NCBI GenBank assembly: GCA_032622095.1
Contig: CP136065.1
Location: 52,759,949 to 52,823,948 of the forward strand
Direction: 5' to 3'
Length of the DNA: 64,000 nt
DNA from: Siphonodentalium dalli
Lineage: Eukaryota; Mollusca; Scaphopoda; Gadilida; Siphonodentaliidae
In this document: one piece after another, positions 23,706 through 34,554 of the stretch
Position numbering within the stretch: position 1 is the first letter of the stretch
Layout: each line of letters begins with the position of its first letter
Position numbers and translations under genes: made by a program
The notes under the pieces: generated by a model
Database searches by the model: none
Seen by the model: only the letters and a program-made list of their open reading frames with translations
Told to the model about the DNA's origin: nothing

Positions 23706-24457
23706 ATATCAATCTGACATTATTTCATTAGAATGAATGGAATCCTAGATCAACTATAAACAGATCGATTGGTATGAAAATCACCACTTCAGTTAGTTTG
23801 ACTTCTCAACGGCCCGATTCTATAAAACTTATCAGTACCATCCCTGTAGATTCCAGACGAAACTTGTGCATATAATATACTGAATGAAAGACAAAAACAA
23901 CTGTTAGCGGTGTTAGAGAACACATCTCTGAAAGTTTGCTTTTCACCCTTTTAAAGTTCCTATGTTTCTTCCGGGAACCTCCAGCATGCGAGGAGGTTAA
24001 TTGATTTTCACTTCATCTTGAGGCAGATAAGATACAGTCAAGTGGGACATCTCGGCGTGAACAATATATTCCATGTTTGCACTCACGATTCTCGTCGTAC
24101 TCAGACCCTCTTGAAATGTGACGTAGACCAGCTATCAATAATTGACTGTACATGTTGATAGCGCGCGAACACCAGCACTGACCATTACATGTACCGGTCG
24201 ATAGCTACATTATTCATTAGCCAGGTTCAGACACACGTATATATATACGCACAAAACCGCACATCTACGAAAATTCGATTCGAATTCGGGAAGAAATGTC
24301 ATTATTTTCTATTATCGGCGTCACTGGAAGAGTTTTTCGGCTTTTGTTTTAATGTTACACGGTGTTAATATTGTCCAACACCAAACACAAACAGTAGTAT
24401 TTGAAGAATAATTGAGCATTTAATTCACTCAAAAATTACAACTCCGGATATGGAATG
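23706..24457. other. No recognised feature
   Basis: Unique-looking AT-rich sequence between two TTAA MITEs. No gene or repeat identified. Confidence 0.35.
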
Positions 24458-24461
24458 TTAA

Positions 24462-24715
24462 CCCTTTGATGACTGGAGCTTCCTCAATGTTTGCGAAAAT
24501 CCTGTGCCAGTGCATTCTCTTATATATGGGAGTCACCCATAGGGCGCCTCACATATATAAGAGAATACATTGGCCTAACAATATATACCCTGAACTTGTA
24601 AGCCATGCATTCTCTGATATATGCGAGGCGACCTATGGTCGACTCGCATGTATAAGAGAATGCACTGGCGCAGGGTCTTTAATGCTGCACCAGCGCAGCT
24701 CCCGTCATGACAGGG
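24462..24715. mobile_element. Twin-hairpin TTAA MITE, group A, copy 1
   Basis: Flanked by TTAA at 24458-24461 and 24716-24719. The terminal repeat is CCCTTTGATGACTGGAGC on the left and GCTCCCGTCATGACAGGG on the right. Two internal palindromes lie at 24506-24574 and 24602-24669, each built on 'gcattctcttatatatg' and its complement. The groups A and B share these hairpins but have different termini. No reading frame of note. Confidence 0.85.
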
Positions 24716-24719
24716 TTAA

Positions 24720-25284
24720 CAACGGTAATGATCTCGAGCCTCAATTCTACTTTGATCTGTTTGATGTTGGATTGTGTAAGCATGGTTAACGTCACCAAAC
24801 AATAATAGAAGCGAAAACTCTTGCAGTGACATCGATAATATGTTTCTACATACCATTGTTCTTCCTCGTTCTGAAATTGTCGAAGTCCTCGAAAAAGTTA
24901 AATTAAGAAAAATAACGGAACTTTTTCTAAAAAACAATATTCAGCCCCACCAACATCATAGCATAATAGCAGGACTACTTAACCAGGAGTGGTATAGGCA
25001 GGGACTCAGTATGCCGGGCATGGTTCATTGCTTCACACTATATATGTGAACAAGTGACAATAACTATATCAGATGTATGAGTCACTTGCTCTTGATTTAT
25101 GTATTCATTGCTTGTACAAATGACTGGGGTAATATTGCACTGTTTAAAAACGTCTTAGAGCAAGTAATTTGCTAAGAGCTATATAAAACCCCGTCATTAT
25201 ATGTGAGTGGATATTTTATAAAATAAAAATTTATACAAAAAGAAAGAAAAACCACATTGAATTGTTCCTCAACTCAAATCATGC
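24720..25284. other. No recognised feature
   Basis: Short reading frames of no recognised kind. Sequence is otherwise unremarkable. Confidence 0.35.
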
Positions 25285-25365
25285 TGGAAATGTGTTACGA
25301 TTTTCGCCTTACTCGGGGTTAGAACCACACAGCAAGGGTTGTCTTCCTGTCCACCCAGCTACCGT
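25285..25365 (-). repeat. Possible tRNA-derived SINE head
   Basis: On the minus strand there is an A-box-like TAGCTGGGTGGA (25350-25361) and, about 25 bp further on, a B-box-like GGTTCTAACCCC (25315-25326), then 'gagtaaggcgaaaatcg'. The order and spacing fit an RNA polymerase III promoter. No cloverleaf closes properly, so it is not a tRNA gene. No poly-A or LINE-like tail was confirmed. Confidence 0.4.
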
Positions 25366-25469
25366 ATAAATATATAGCCATGACCTTGAGAATCATGCAT
25401 ATGTTCGGTTTGTCGGGTTATCGTGTTTCTAACATTTTTACTCATTTCTCTTAACTGTTGGTAGATTAA

Positions 25470-25712
25470 CCCTTGCTATACTAAATTAATTCTCCCAGTC
25501 AGTTAAAAAGTGTACATTGGAATGGTCTATTATTGAATTTGAGTGATGCTAATGTGATAAAAGCAGACGAGAGATAAATGAAAGTCCAGAAGGAGCCATA
25601 TTTATTGAGGGAAATGTCTAAACAATGAGTGTAACAAACGATTGTTGAACTTATTGTCTCCACATTTCCTATGGTATAACTACTTATCAATGATGCTTTA
25701 GTATAGAAAGGG
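25470..25712. mobile_element. TTAA-flanked MITE, 'TATAC' family, copy 2
   Basis: Flanked by TTAA at 25466-25469 and 25713-25716. Left end CCCTTGCTATACTAAATTAA, right end TTTAGTATAGAAAGGG. Interior matches copy 1 ('gtgtacattggaatggtcta', 'agaaggagccatatttattg'). Its right-hand ~68 bp is the unit that has been multiplied in the adjoining satellite. Confidence 0.85.
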
Positions 25713-26871
25713 TTAAACTTTTTATCTAAACATTTCCTATGGTATAACTACTTATCAATGATGCTTTGGAATAGAAAGGGTTAAACTTACTATATGAACA
25801 TTTCCTATGGTATAACTGCTTATCAATGATGCTTTGGAATAGAAAGGGTTAAACTTACTATCTGAACATTTCCTATGGTATAACTACTTATCAGTGATGC
25901 TTTGGTAGAGAACGGGTTAAACTTACTATCTGAAAATTTCCTATGGTATAACCACTTATCAATTATGCTTTGGTATATAAAGGGTTAAACTTATTATCTG
26001 AACATTTCCTATGGTATAACTACTCATCAATGATGCTTTGGTATAGAAGGGGTTAAGCTTACTATCTGAACATTTTCTATGGTATAATTACTTATCAATG
26101 ATGCTTTGGTAGAGAAAGGGTTAAACATACTATCTGAACATTTCATATGGTATAACTACTTATCAATGATGCTTTAGTATAGAAAGGGTTAAACTTACTA
26201 TCTGAACATTTCCTATGGTATAACTACTCATCAATGATGCTTTGGTATAGAAAGGGTTAAACTTACTATCTGAACATTTCCTATGGTATAACTACTTATC
26301 AATGATGCTTTGGTAGAGAAAGGATTAAACTTACTATCTGAACATTTCATATGGTATGACTACTTATCAATGATGCTTTGGTAGAGAAAGGATTAAACTT
26401 ACTATCTGAACATTTCATATGGTATAACTACTTATCAATGATGCTTTGGTAGAGAAAGGGTTAAACATACTATCTGAACATTTCATATGGTATAACTACT
26501 TATCAATGATGCTTTAGTATAGAAAGGGTTAAACATACTATCTGAACATTTCATATGGTATGACTACTTATCAGTGATGCTTTGGTATAGAAAGGGTTAA
26601 ACTTACTATCTGAACATTTCCTATAGTATAACTACTTATCAATGATGTTTTGGTAGAGAAAGGATTAAACTTACTATCTGAATATTTCCTATGGTATAAC
26701 TACTTATCAATGATGCTTTGGTATAGAAAGGGTTAAACTTACTATCTGAATATTTCCTATGGGGTAACTACTCATCCATGATGCTTTGGTATAGAAAGGG
26801 TTAAACTTATTATCTGAATATTTTCTAGGGGATAATACGCGTCAATGATGCTTTAGTATAGAAAGGGTTAA
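25713..26871. repeat. 68-bp satellite, about 17 units, derived from a MITE end
   Basis: Unit: 'aaacttactatctgaacatt', 'tcctatggtataactactta', 'tcaatgatgctttggtatag', 'aaagggtt'. Every unit ends in the MITE terminal motif AGAAAGGGTTAA, and the whole unit equals the last ~68 bp of the MITE at 25470-25712 plus its TTAA. Units are about 90-97% alike. Variants such as 'agagaaagg' and 'catatggtat' recur in neighbouring units, which suggests that multi-unit blocks were copied. Confidence 0.95.
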
Positions 26872-26876
26872 GGGGT

Positions 26877-27310
26877 ATAAAATTTATTATTTTGATTCAA
26901 TGAGGCATGCTTGCACCAGGAACTTCTTCCATCGCAAATTGAGTTTTTCATACAGCACACACTCTGATTAAAGAGGCAAGACAACAAATGTTGCTGCTGT
27001 AGTTTTTTGTGAACAATTATTAGGAACGCGATTTGCCCGAAGATTGGATACGTGATTATTGTTACTACTATCCATTTATACCTTTATGTGTTATTGACTG
27101 ACCAGACACATTATTATGGCCTATTCGTGAAGTTCCAGAGTCTTTGAGCGCATGATTGCTGTGCGTGTATAGAAGAAGAATGCTTAAGGCCAAAGCATTT
27201 GCTTTTTTAATCAAAATTGCATTTATATAGTTTGGCAAATGGACTCATAATGAACATAGTTCAGTCGGGCTGCAGACTTTAACAGATTAAGATGTGATTT
27301 GTTTTTCATG
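26877..27310. other. No recognised feature
   Basis: AT-rich sequence after the satellite. No gene or repeat identified. Confidence 0.35.
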
Positions 27311-27523
27311 ATTTGTATCTGGTAAAGTAGAACTGGAAATTAATCGGATCATGTCTGGCAGAGGTTCGATTCAGCGTCCAGTCAATATATAGAGATTCTA
27401 TTAAAAAAGCATAAGAGGTATTCTTATTTCATTATTTGTATCTGGTAAAGTAGAACTGGAAATTAATGGGGTCATGTCTGGCAGAGGTTCGACCCAGCGT
27501 CCAGCCAATATATAGAGATTATA
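27311..27523. repeat. Direct duplication of ~91 bp with pol III-like boxes
   Basis: The block at 27311-27401 recurs at 27433-27523, about 95% identical by eye. Each copy carries 'tggtaaagtag' (A-box-like) and, about 35 bp later, 'ggttcgattc' or 'ggttcgaccc' (B-box-like), then 'agcgtccag'. No cloverleaf was found. It may be the head of a tRNA-related SINE or chance similarity. Confidence 0.6.
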
Positions 27524-27584
27524 TATTTCTAATAACCCTTCAAGACTACAGTTTCACGATTCCATCTACTTATTTAGGACTTAA

Positions 27585-27977
27585 CCCTTTACCCAACAGA
27601 AGGGCCCTGTGCCAATGCATTCTCTTATATATGCGAGTCGACCATAGGTCGCCTCGCATATATAAGAGAATGCATTGGCTTAACACATTAAAAATTATAA
27701 AATTGTTAAAGAATGTAAGAAAAAATGGTAAAAAGTGTTAAAAAAAGATTTTTTTTTAGGCCAATGCATTCTCTTATATATGCAATGCGACCTATGGTCG
27801 ACTCGCATATATAAGAGAATGCATTGGCACATGGCATAACTGTAACTATCACAATGTGGTCAAGGAGCCGGTTCCAATGATATCCATATTTGTATGGTTC
27901 TATTGAGACAGACCGAAGATATTTTAGGCTGTTGAAGCTTTATTTGGCCGGTTTTGGCCGTTTTGTTGGGTAAAGGG
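27585..27977. mobile_element. Twin-hairpin TTAA MITE, group B, copy 1
   Basis: Flanked by TTAA at 27581-27584 and 27978-27981. Terminal repeats CCCTTTACCCAACA and TGTTGGGTAAAGGG (the inner base pairs with one mismatch). Two 69-bp palindromes at 27611-27679 and 27760-27828 have perfect or near-perfect 26-bp stems 'ccaatgcattctcttatata'. An AT-rich spacer with 'aaagaatgtaagaaaaaatg' separates them. Nearly identical to the copy at 56608-56999, so transposition was recent. No coding capacity. Confidence 0.92.
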
Positions 27978-27981
27978 TTAA

Positions 27982-28858
27982 CTGACTAAATACAATACAC
28001 GTGACGCCATTGACAGGGGAACATACATCCTGCTGACAAGAAGCGAAAATTTCCAATATGCTCAACTAGTGAAGAAGATGATATATTTCATAGTCAAGTG
28101 TAAATATCTTCCATCAATGGATATATGGATGCCATCGTGACTATTCTAGAGACCGACTCTCCTCACCTGGTAACAGTTATTAGAAAGTCTCAAAACCTAA
28201 AGCATAAATACTGTAGATATCTAACATGATAACAGCAAGAATCGAAACAGCACCATTAGAGGTTACAGTGAAGTAATTCGATTGGTAGCGCCCTCCAACG
28301 GATTTTGGACCAAGATGCAGGAGAGAATTAAAAAAATTCTAGGCTCTGGTTGGTTAATAGTAGTTTCGATATTTAAACATATAAAATACATGCAATCACT
28401 CCTCTTGAAATTTCAGACTCCAAACAAAACATTGGCACATTGTAAAGCACGTGCTTCCTAGATTTAATTATTTTGGTCTGAGGTAAAAAATGTCAATATT
28501 TTTTTCATGCAATTCTGACTCTCGATTATAAATCCCAAATTTAAAGGTATATTCCATGCTCGACCATATGATTTTTTCATGCAGAAACTTTGCGCAGATG
28601 CCAATTCCGGTGACCATGTACTCATTTATCACAATTCGTGGATAGTCAGGGCTGCAGGCCATTATATGTTAACACTGAGGCCTATGGGAAATAATTACTT
28701 CGCTGTAACCTAGAGCTATGCGACCGACTACATCAATATCATCTCTCAATTGATGACCAAGGTTCGAAAGATATCTACACATGCAAATCAGTTAACCATC
28801 TCGATCGTTAATACTAGCCAAACAAACGAGCACTGTACATATTAACGCAGTCAGTCAG
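27982..28858. other. No recognised feature
   Basis: Unremarkable sequence between two twin-hairpin MITEs. No protein or repeat recognised. Confidence 0.35.
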
Positions 28859-28862
28859 TTAA

Positions 28863-29099
28863 CCCGTTGATGACTGGAGCTTCCTGTAAACCCTGTGTCA
28901 ATGCATTCTCTTATATATCATATGCGAGTCGCCCATATATAGGGCGCTTCGCATATAAAAGAGAATGCATTGGCCTAACAATATTTACCTTGATCTTGTA
29001 AGCCAGTGCATTATCTTATATATGCGAGGCTCCCTATAAGAGAATGCATTGGCACATGGTCGTTAATACTGCACCAGTGCAGGCTCCGACATGAAAGGG
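28863..29099. mobile_element. Twin-hairpin TTAA MITE, group A, copy 2
   Basis: Flanked by TTAA at 28859-28862 and 29100-29103. Left terminus CCCGTTGATGACTGGAGC, right terminus GGCTCCGACATGAAAGGG. First palindrome 28897-28974 (with an extra 'tatatc' insertion in its stem), second 29002-29053, which has lost part of its stem and loop. It is directly adjacent to the left end of the 2.36-kb TA-flanked element. Confidence 0.85.
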
Positions 29100-29103
29100 T
29101 TAA

Positions 29104-31461
29104 TAGTCTGGTCGATAAACTAAAATTTTAGGGTCAACCTAGAATAAATTTTGACTAAATTGGTTTCTATTCCATTTTGAAGAGGAATATATCCTTTATA
29201 ACATATCCAAAAATCCGCTAAAATCCGATTTGAGAATTTTCTGTAATCCAGGATGGCGTCCATGATGGCAGTTGGTATAGAAAATTTCTGAATTTCGGTG
29301 GTAGGTGCCAAATTAGTAATAAAATAAAATACACACAAACAATGCTTAGTCGTAAACCATATCGGTAGAATGTCTGTCCCAAAATGGCCGCCAAAATGGA
29401 CAAAATCGAATGAAATTTACAATTTGTGGAAAATTGAATAGCTAGACATACAGGAACGAACAAGCCCTCGAATTATACGAGGAAGAATAGTTTCAGAGTA
29501 TAAGTGGAGCTATTAATAATAGATGTAAGAATTCTCTCTAATGTATCTCGCGAGAGAGCAAACGAAAGCCAGGTTTCATACAACGATTAAATATGGACTT
29601 TTTGGGCGCCAACTTGAAGAAACAGAAGAATAACGCAGTTTTATCTGTACTGTTTATCTTAAATCGTGTAATATATGTGTAATTAAACATTTAAATGGGA
29701 TCTGATAGGGATGTATTGATTATGTGACCTTTTCTAGAAGCAGAAATGTATGTAATGAAAACAGTCTCACGAATGTGATCGATAATAATTTATTTTTATA
29801 TCTACAACACCAAATATGTCAAAATTCACTACTATATAACAGTATGAGAGCTATTCATATGATACTAGGTCAAATGTGTAGATCCTATTGTCCGTGTCTT
29901 AAAATAGTAGTCTTAGTTGCCTCCGGTCAAGTGATTAAACACGAATATTTCGCTTTTATCACACAAATGCATGGTGGTTTACCATGAACGCAATTTATCA
30001 AAATACAAAGGAGTACAATGGACTATCTTCAATAAATTCTCAAAATAACCAAATTTGCCTACATACTCTGTGACAGAGACTGTCGTTATACCTGGAAATT
30101 ATATGTGCTTAAATGCAATAAGGCCACTTATGTGCGAAACGTACTACCTTTTCTGAAACCGCATCGCCGTGTTTACCCATTCTCCCTAATGTTACACATA
30201 TCTGCTGCATACAAAACCATAAATAGCAACATTGAGTCAATGGTAAACGCAGAACTAATAACATTAAACGCTGATGACCTGATATTTAGCGCAAGTATGT
30301 GGGTGGTAATGATAATATAATTTCAAACAACAAGATACTGAAAACTAATAGTGTGCATTACATGGTACATATTCCCGTTGTAAAGTGCCGATTGAAGTAA
30401 GTTGAACAAAACTGTCTGCTAAGAAACCGGTTTGGAAGCAACATGAAAACTGGTATTAAATAAAATGTACGATGTACAGTCTCTTCGATCTAGTGAGATA
30501 GGGTACTATTCTGTTGAAGAGATGGGTGTTTCTGTACATTATAATCAACATTACGACATACGTATATGGTTTATTATCACGGAGAGTGTTGAAAATTCCG
30601 GAAATGTAACTAGTATTTACACAGCAAGGGTGTGCACTTCAGTTTCTGCATTACATTCATTCCAAATGAAACTACAACACACTTCGTGACGAAATATTAC
30701 TTCGTGTGTTGCATGCTCGAAAGAACAGTTTTTGGCCCGACTGTTGGATGCATTCTAAGCAGAAAACCCGAACGTAAATCATTGGGTTAACGTGCGTTGC
30801 AGTGATCGATAAATCATTCAGGTAGATCTGTTTTAATTATATGTGTACCTTTAAAGATATATAACAACATACTTGTAAATTACCAATGTATATTTTCGCT
30901 TATAGGTGGTTATCCAATATGTTGCTTTCGTCGTAGCATGGCTTGGAATTGCGGCCATTTTGACAGCCATTTCATCGCCGCTATTGCATTATTTTCTGTC
31001 CTTGTCACTCTAATTTCACACAAACTGGTATATATCGGATTAATGTATGTTGGTGTCGCTGATGAGGGTATTGTAAAAAAACCTGCAGTAATGCTCTAAG
31101 TAATCGACTACTTAACCACAGCTGAATTATGGGTAACTTTTCAGGATTTAGTCGGAAATATGGCTTGTTGCCATTCATCGGAAAGCTCTCCCCGAGAGCT
31201 TTCCGATAAATGGCAACAAGCCATATTTCCGACTAAATCCTGAAAAGTTACCCATAATTCAGCTGCAGTTAAGGAGTTGATTACTTAGATCATTACTGTA
31301 CTTCACAAGGGCGAAAAATGGGCATTTAAAAAATCTCCATAAAAAAAGCGGATTTTAGTGGATTTTGGATATGTTGTAGAGGATATATTCCTCTTCAAAA
31401 TGGAATAAAAACCAACTTAGTCCAATTTTTTTCTAGGTCAAACCTTTTATCGACCAGACTA
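29104..31461. mobile_element. 2.36-kb TA-flanked element with ~115-bp inverted ends
   Basis: The left arm (29106-29228) and right arm (31345-31459) are inverted copies, roughly 85% identical: 'gtctggtcgataaa', 'tattccattttgaagaggaa', 'tatatcct', 'ctaaaatccg'. Each end is bordered by TA (29104-29105 and 31460-31461). The interior shows no transposase, only short unrecognised reading frames and, near the right end, a separate palindromic element. Probably a non-autonomous TA-target DNA transposon (inference). Confidence 0.7.
31086..31298. mobile_element. 213-bp palindromic foldback element, copy 1
   Basis: Almost the whole element is one palindrome centred near 31193: CAGTAATGCTCTAAGTAATC at the left end faces its complement at the right end, and the inner part ('ttcaggatttagtcggaaat', 'atggcttgttgcc') is perfectly mirrored. 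The right border is TA and the left is TG. A second copy at 35279-35430 lacks the inner half of its right arm. It lies inside the 2.36-kb element. Confidence 0.9.
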
Positions 31462-31481
31462 TAAAGGCATTTGCTAAGGAC

Positions 31482-31726
31482 GGAATAGAAATCGAGTAAG
31501 GACGATATATATCAATCAAGAAGAAACACCAACCAGTGGTTCCTCCGCCAGATGGTGATCTTACATAATAGGGTAATGGTAAGGGCATTGGCTCATTATA
31601 ACTGGTCATTCAGTCAGTTCAATTTAAGCAATTAAAGACATTTTCTTAGGGTGGAATAGCAGTCGAGTAAAGGCAATGCATATCAACCAAGAAGAAACAC
31701 ACCGACCGGTGGTTCTCATGCCCGAT
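31482..31726. repeat. Two direct copies, 170-bp period
   Basis: 'ggaatagaaatcgagtaagg ... accaaccagtggttc' at 31482-31555 recurs, diverged, at 31652-31726. The sequence after copy 1 ('gggcattggctcattataac') has a counterpart at about 34553-34575 ('aggcattggatcattgtaat'), beyond the inserted MITE, so copy 2 was split by that insertion. Confidence 0.65.
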
Positions 31727-31740
31727 GAGATTATTGTTGA

Positions 31741-34554
31741 CCCTTTCTATTCTAAATGGATTATCCCAGTTAGTTAAGGGGGAGACGCACGTTTGCCCCA
31801 ATTTTTTTTGGGTGGGTCAGGTAATTTGGCAATATCTTGATAAATCCACAACTGTGCGCAATGGAACTGCACAGGGATGTAGAACACATATTGAGGAATG
31901 CATGGCATGTATTAAACATTTTGAACTATGAACATCATAAGAGTAATTAAGAGAGATTTGTAACATTTTATAATAAGTTCACTTTAGGTGCCGAGAACTT
32001 TTATCTACTTCCACTTTCATCGTTAAACTGTGGTGACAGATGTAGCATCATATCTGTTTTCCATGAGAGGAGCCGTCTTTCTGCAGAAGAAGGAACACCA
32101 TTCTTATAAATGAAGTCAAATTATGGTACCCTATTCTGAAAAATAGCAATAATAAACCAGACATTTGCAATTGGGACTATTTAGAAATGTATGGAGGACA
32201 GGACGGACAAATAACAAATTAATTGAACTTGTTAAAAAAAGCCAACAGTCTGTATATTTGGATATTAAATGGAAACAATCATATTACAATGATATATGTA
32301 TCAATTTATAATTAATAATTAATTAATAATTAATTATTATTTAATTTTTAATTTTCTTTTACTTTTACATAATACTCCAGCATTATATATACCAGTCAAT
32401 GAGTGGTAGCTCTTTCACTACCTGTTCCCAAAATGTTGATCATGTACACAAGCTGAGTACCTGTACCTGTAACATGATAACCAGGTTTGGCACATCCTAC
32501 ATTTGACTAAATATAAATAGTTAAATATGACGATATCGAACCAGTTTTCTTCCCATATATGCATAAGTTATGAGATCCTTGAAAATGTAGCCACATTGAA
32601 GTGTAATAATATTAATATAGTAAATGAACAGGCTTGAGATAAAATTTGATTCATGCAGCATGCATCATTTTTGTTGTGTTAGATCATGCCATGAATCTCT
32701 AATCTGGCTATGCCCATACGTAGCGATTCATAGCATGATCTAGTAAGTCACATATATGGTATTTATTGTTGGATTATTTCCCTTGTTTTTATTTGAAGAT
32801 ACATGAAACCGTAATACATATACATATTCAACTAGTATAGTTGAATTACTATCAGGTCATTCGGATGCCTGGTAATAGTGTCAACATGATTATTAATTTT
32901 GAGAACATACCCAATGATCACTTGTATTATTTGGCATTGAGACAGAGTGAAATTGCCATGTGATCTGACACTATTAATATTATAATTATTAATTTCGCTT
33001 TCACTTCAAAGCCTGAACCCCACCCATCACTAAAGTAACGACACGATTTTTAGGCACTTGATAGTATTATAAAATCAACTATTATAATTGATTACAACCA
33101 AAATAGGAGAAAAGATCTGGACGTTGGGCCTCCAAATTGTAAAAAAAAAAATTGTGGTGTGTCCACTCTGGTCAGCAATACAAAATAGCATGTGACCAGA
33201 ACTTGGCAACATAATTTAATTTTTTTTAATGAGAAATAGCCCAAGAAAAATTACATGGCAACCATGATTATTATGATAAAAATAACATATATATGACTAG
33301 CGTTTCAAACGTTGTGTGTTGTACGTTTTTTTGTTTTAAATATTAGAGTGTTTGAAATTGACGTCGGTCAGCCATTTTGTAAACAAATTTACAAGTCTGA
33401 CATCGAAATTTTTTTAAACTTACACCAAAATACAAAATCATTCATGCGATCGTTGGTACCACCAGTGCTGACACGTTCCCAATTACTCTTCCTTAAATAT
33501 GGATCGTCATTGAGAGCGATCGGACATTATGCAATGCGTAATTTCACAAATTTGAAGAGAAAATCAACTTTCGGTTTTGTCACTTCCCCATATTACCGGA
33601 AATGGTTTCATAACTCACTTTAGTATGCCGCAATATATAGTTCCCCGTATTATACACATAAAACGTATAGTTTCGTATTGTGTGGAAAAACTAATGTAAC
33701 TAAAATTACTAACTATGTGCAATTTTGATACTTTTAAGTGATGAATTATATCGTGTTAATATTGTCGCAATGATATCAAGCTTATTTTCAATAGATGGGC
33801 GAAATTTAATTTTTTACTTTAAATTTCCATCAAATGTATTCTTCCTTTTTTTTTCAATAAAAGTAGCTTGATTGGAAGTCAGTAATGTCAATATGACTTC
33901 TCCTGATAGTTATACAGATAACCCCTTGGAGATCGGGTACGCATATTGTGATATTTGCCTTTTTAGTCCGCAAACGAACAAAATACATTTTGACTTACGT
34001 TTTCCAATGGCGGCCATTGATAGAGCAGATTATCGTCATCTTGGAATCCGTCTCTGATGGCGAAACAGCTCATTTTATGAACAAAATATGGCTCCTCTCG
34101 TGTAAACCAGATACCATAGCATAGCATGGTCCATTCTTTGGTCCAATATTTTTAGTTATTTAAAAGTTCTCGGTACCTAAAGACATGCTATTTTTCCCAA
34201 ATATTTCCCACATTTGTCAAACCAAAGTGCTTTTTAAAGGAAACCACATGTCCAGCATACTATAACAATTCACCAACACATTCTATGTATAAAGCTGAGC
34301 AATATGAAATCTGGTTGCTATGCATTTTTCTGTTTTCCATTGTTGTTTTTGTCTCATACAACAGTGATGTTTTCAATGATTTCAGCCATATTTTGGGCAA
34401 ACGTGCATCTGACCCTTAAAACGTGTACATAGGAATGGTCTATTTTTCATTTGGAGGGATGTTAAGGTGATAAAAGCAGGCGACATACTTATTATCTGAA
34501 AAATTGCTGTGGGATAACTACTCATCAAAGATGATTTAGCATAGAAAAGGAAAG
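31741..34554. mobile_element. TTAA-type MITE, 'TATAC' family, copy 3, split by a nested element
   Basis: The left part (31741-31777: CCCTTTCTATTCTAAATGGA onward) and right part (from 34416: 'gtgtacataggaatggtcta' to 'agcatagaaaagg') together match copies at 25470 and 23489. They are separated by the TTAA element at 31778-34415, which entered at the 'agttaa' of the MITE. Outer borders are eroded (TTGA on the left). Confidence 0.75.
31778..34415. mobile_element. 2.6-kb TTAA-flanked element with 21-bp terminal repeats
   Basis: Exact TTAA copies lie at 31774-31777 and 34416-34419. The left end (31778 onward, ...GACGCACGTTTGCCC) and the right end (TGGGCAAACGTGCATC...GACCC) are inverted repeats with 18 of 21 positions matching. 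Inside are AT-rich stretches ('attaataattaattaataat' at 32310-32340), a short hairpin 32680-32744 and small reading frames (for example 33312-33623) that I do not recognise. No transposase with DDE-type motifs is visible. Probably a large non-autonomous element of piggyBac type. Confidence 0.75.

Noticed and set aside
24716-25049. Short reading frames on both strands between MITEs
   Set aside because: They overlap each other, have no similarity to known proteins and no typical coding pattern.
19016-26871. CRISPR-like regular direct repeats at 19.0 kb and 25.7 kb
   Set aside because: Units abut without unique spacers, no cas genes, and the 25.7-kb unit is a MITE end. These are minisatellites.
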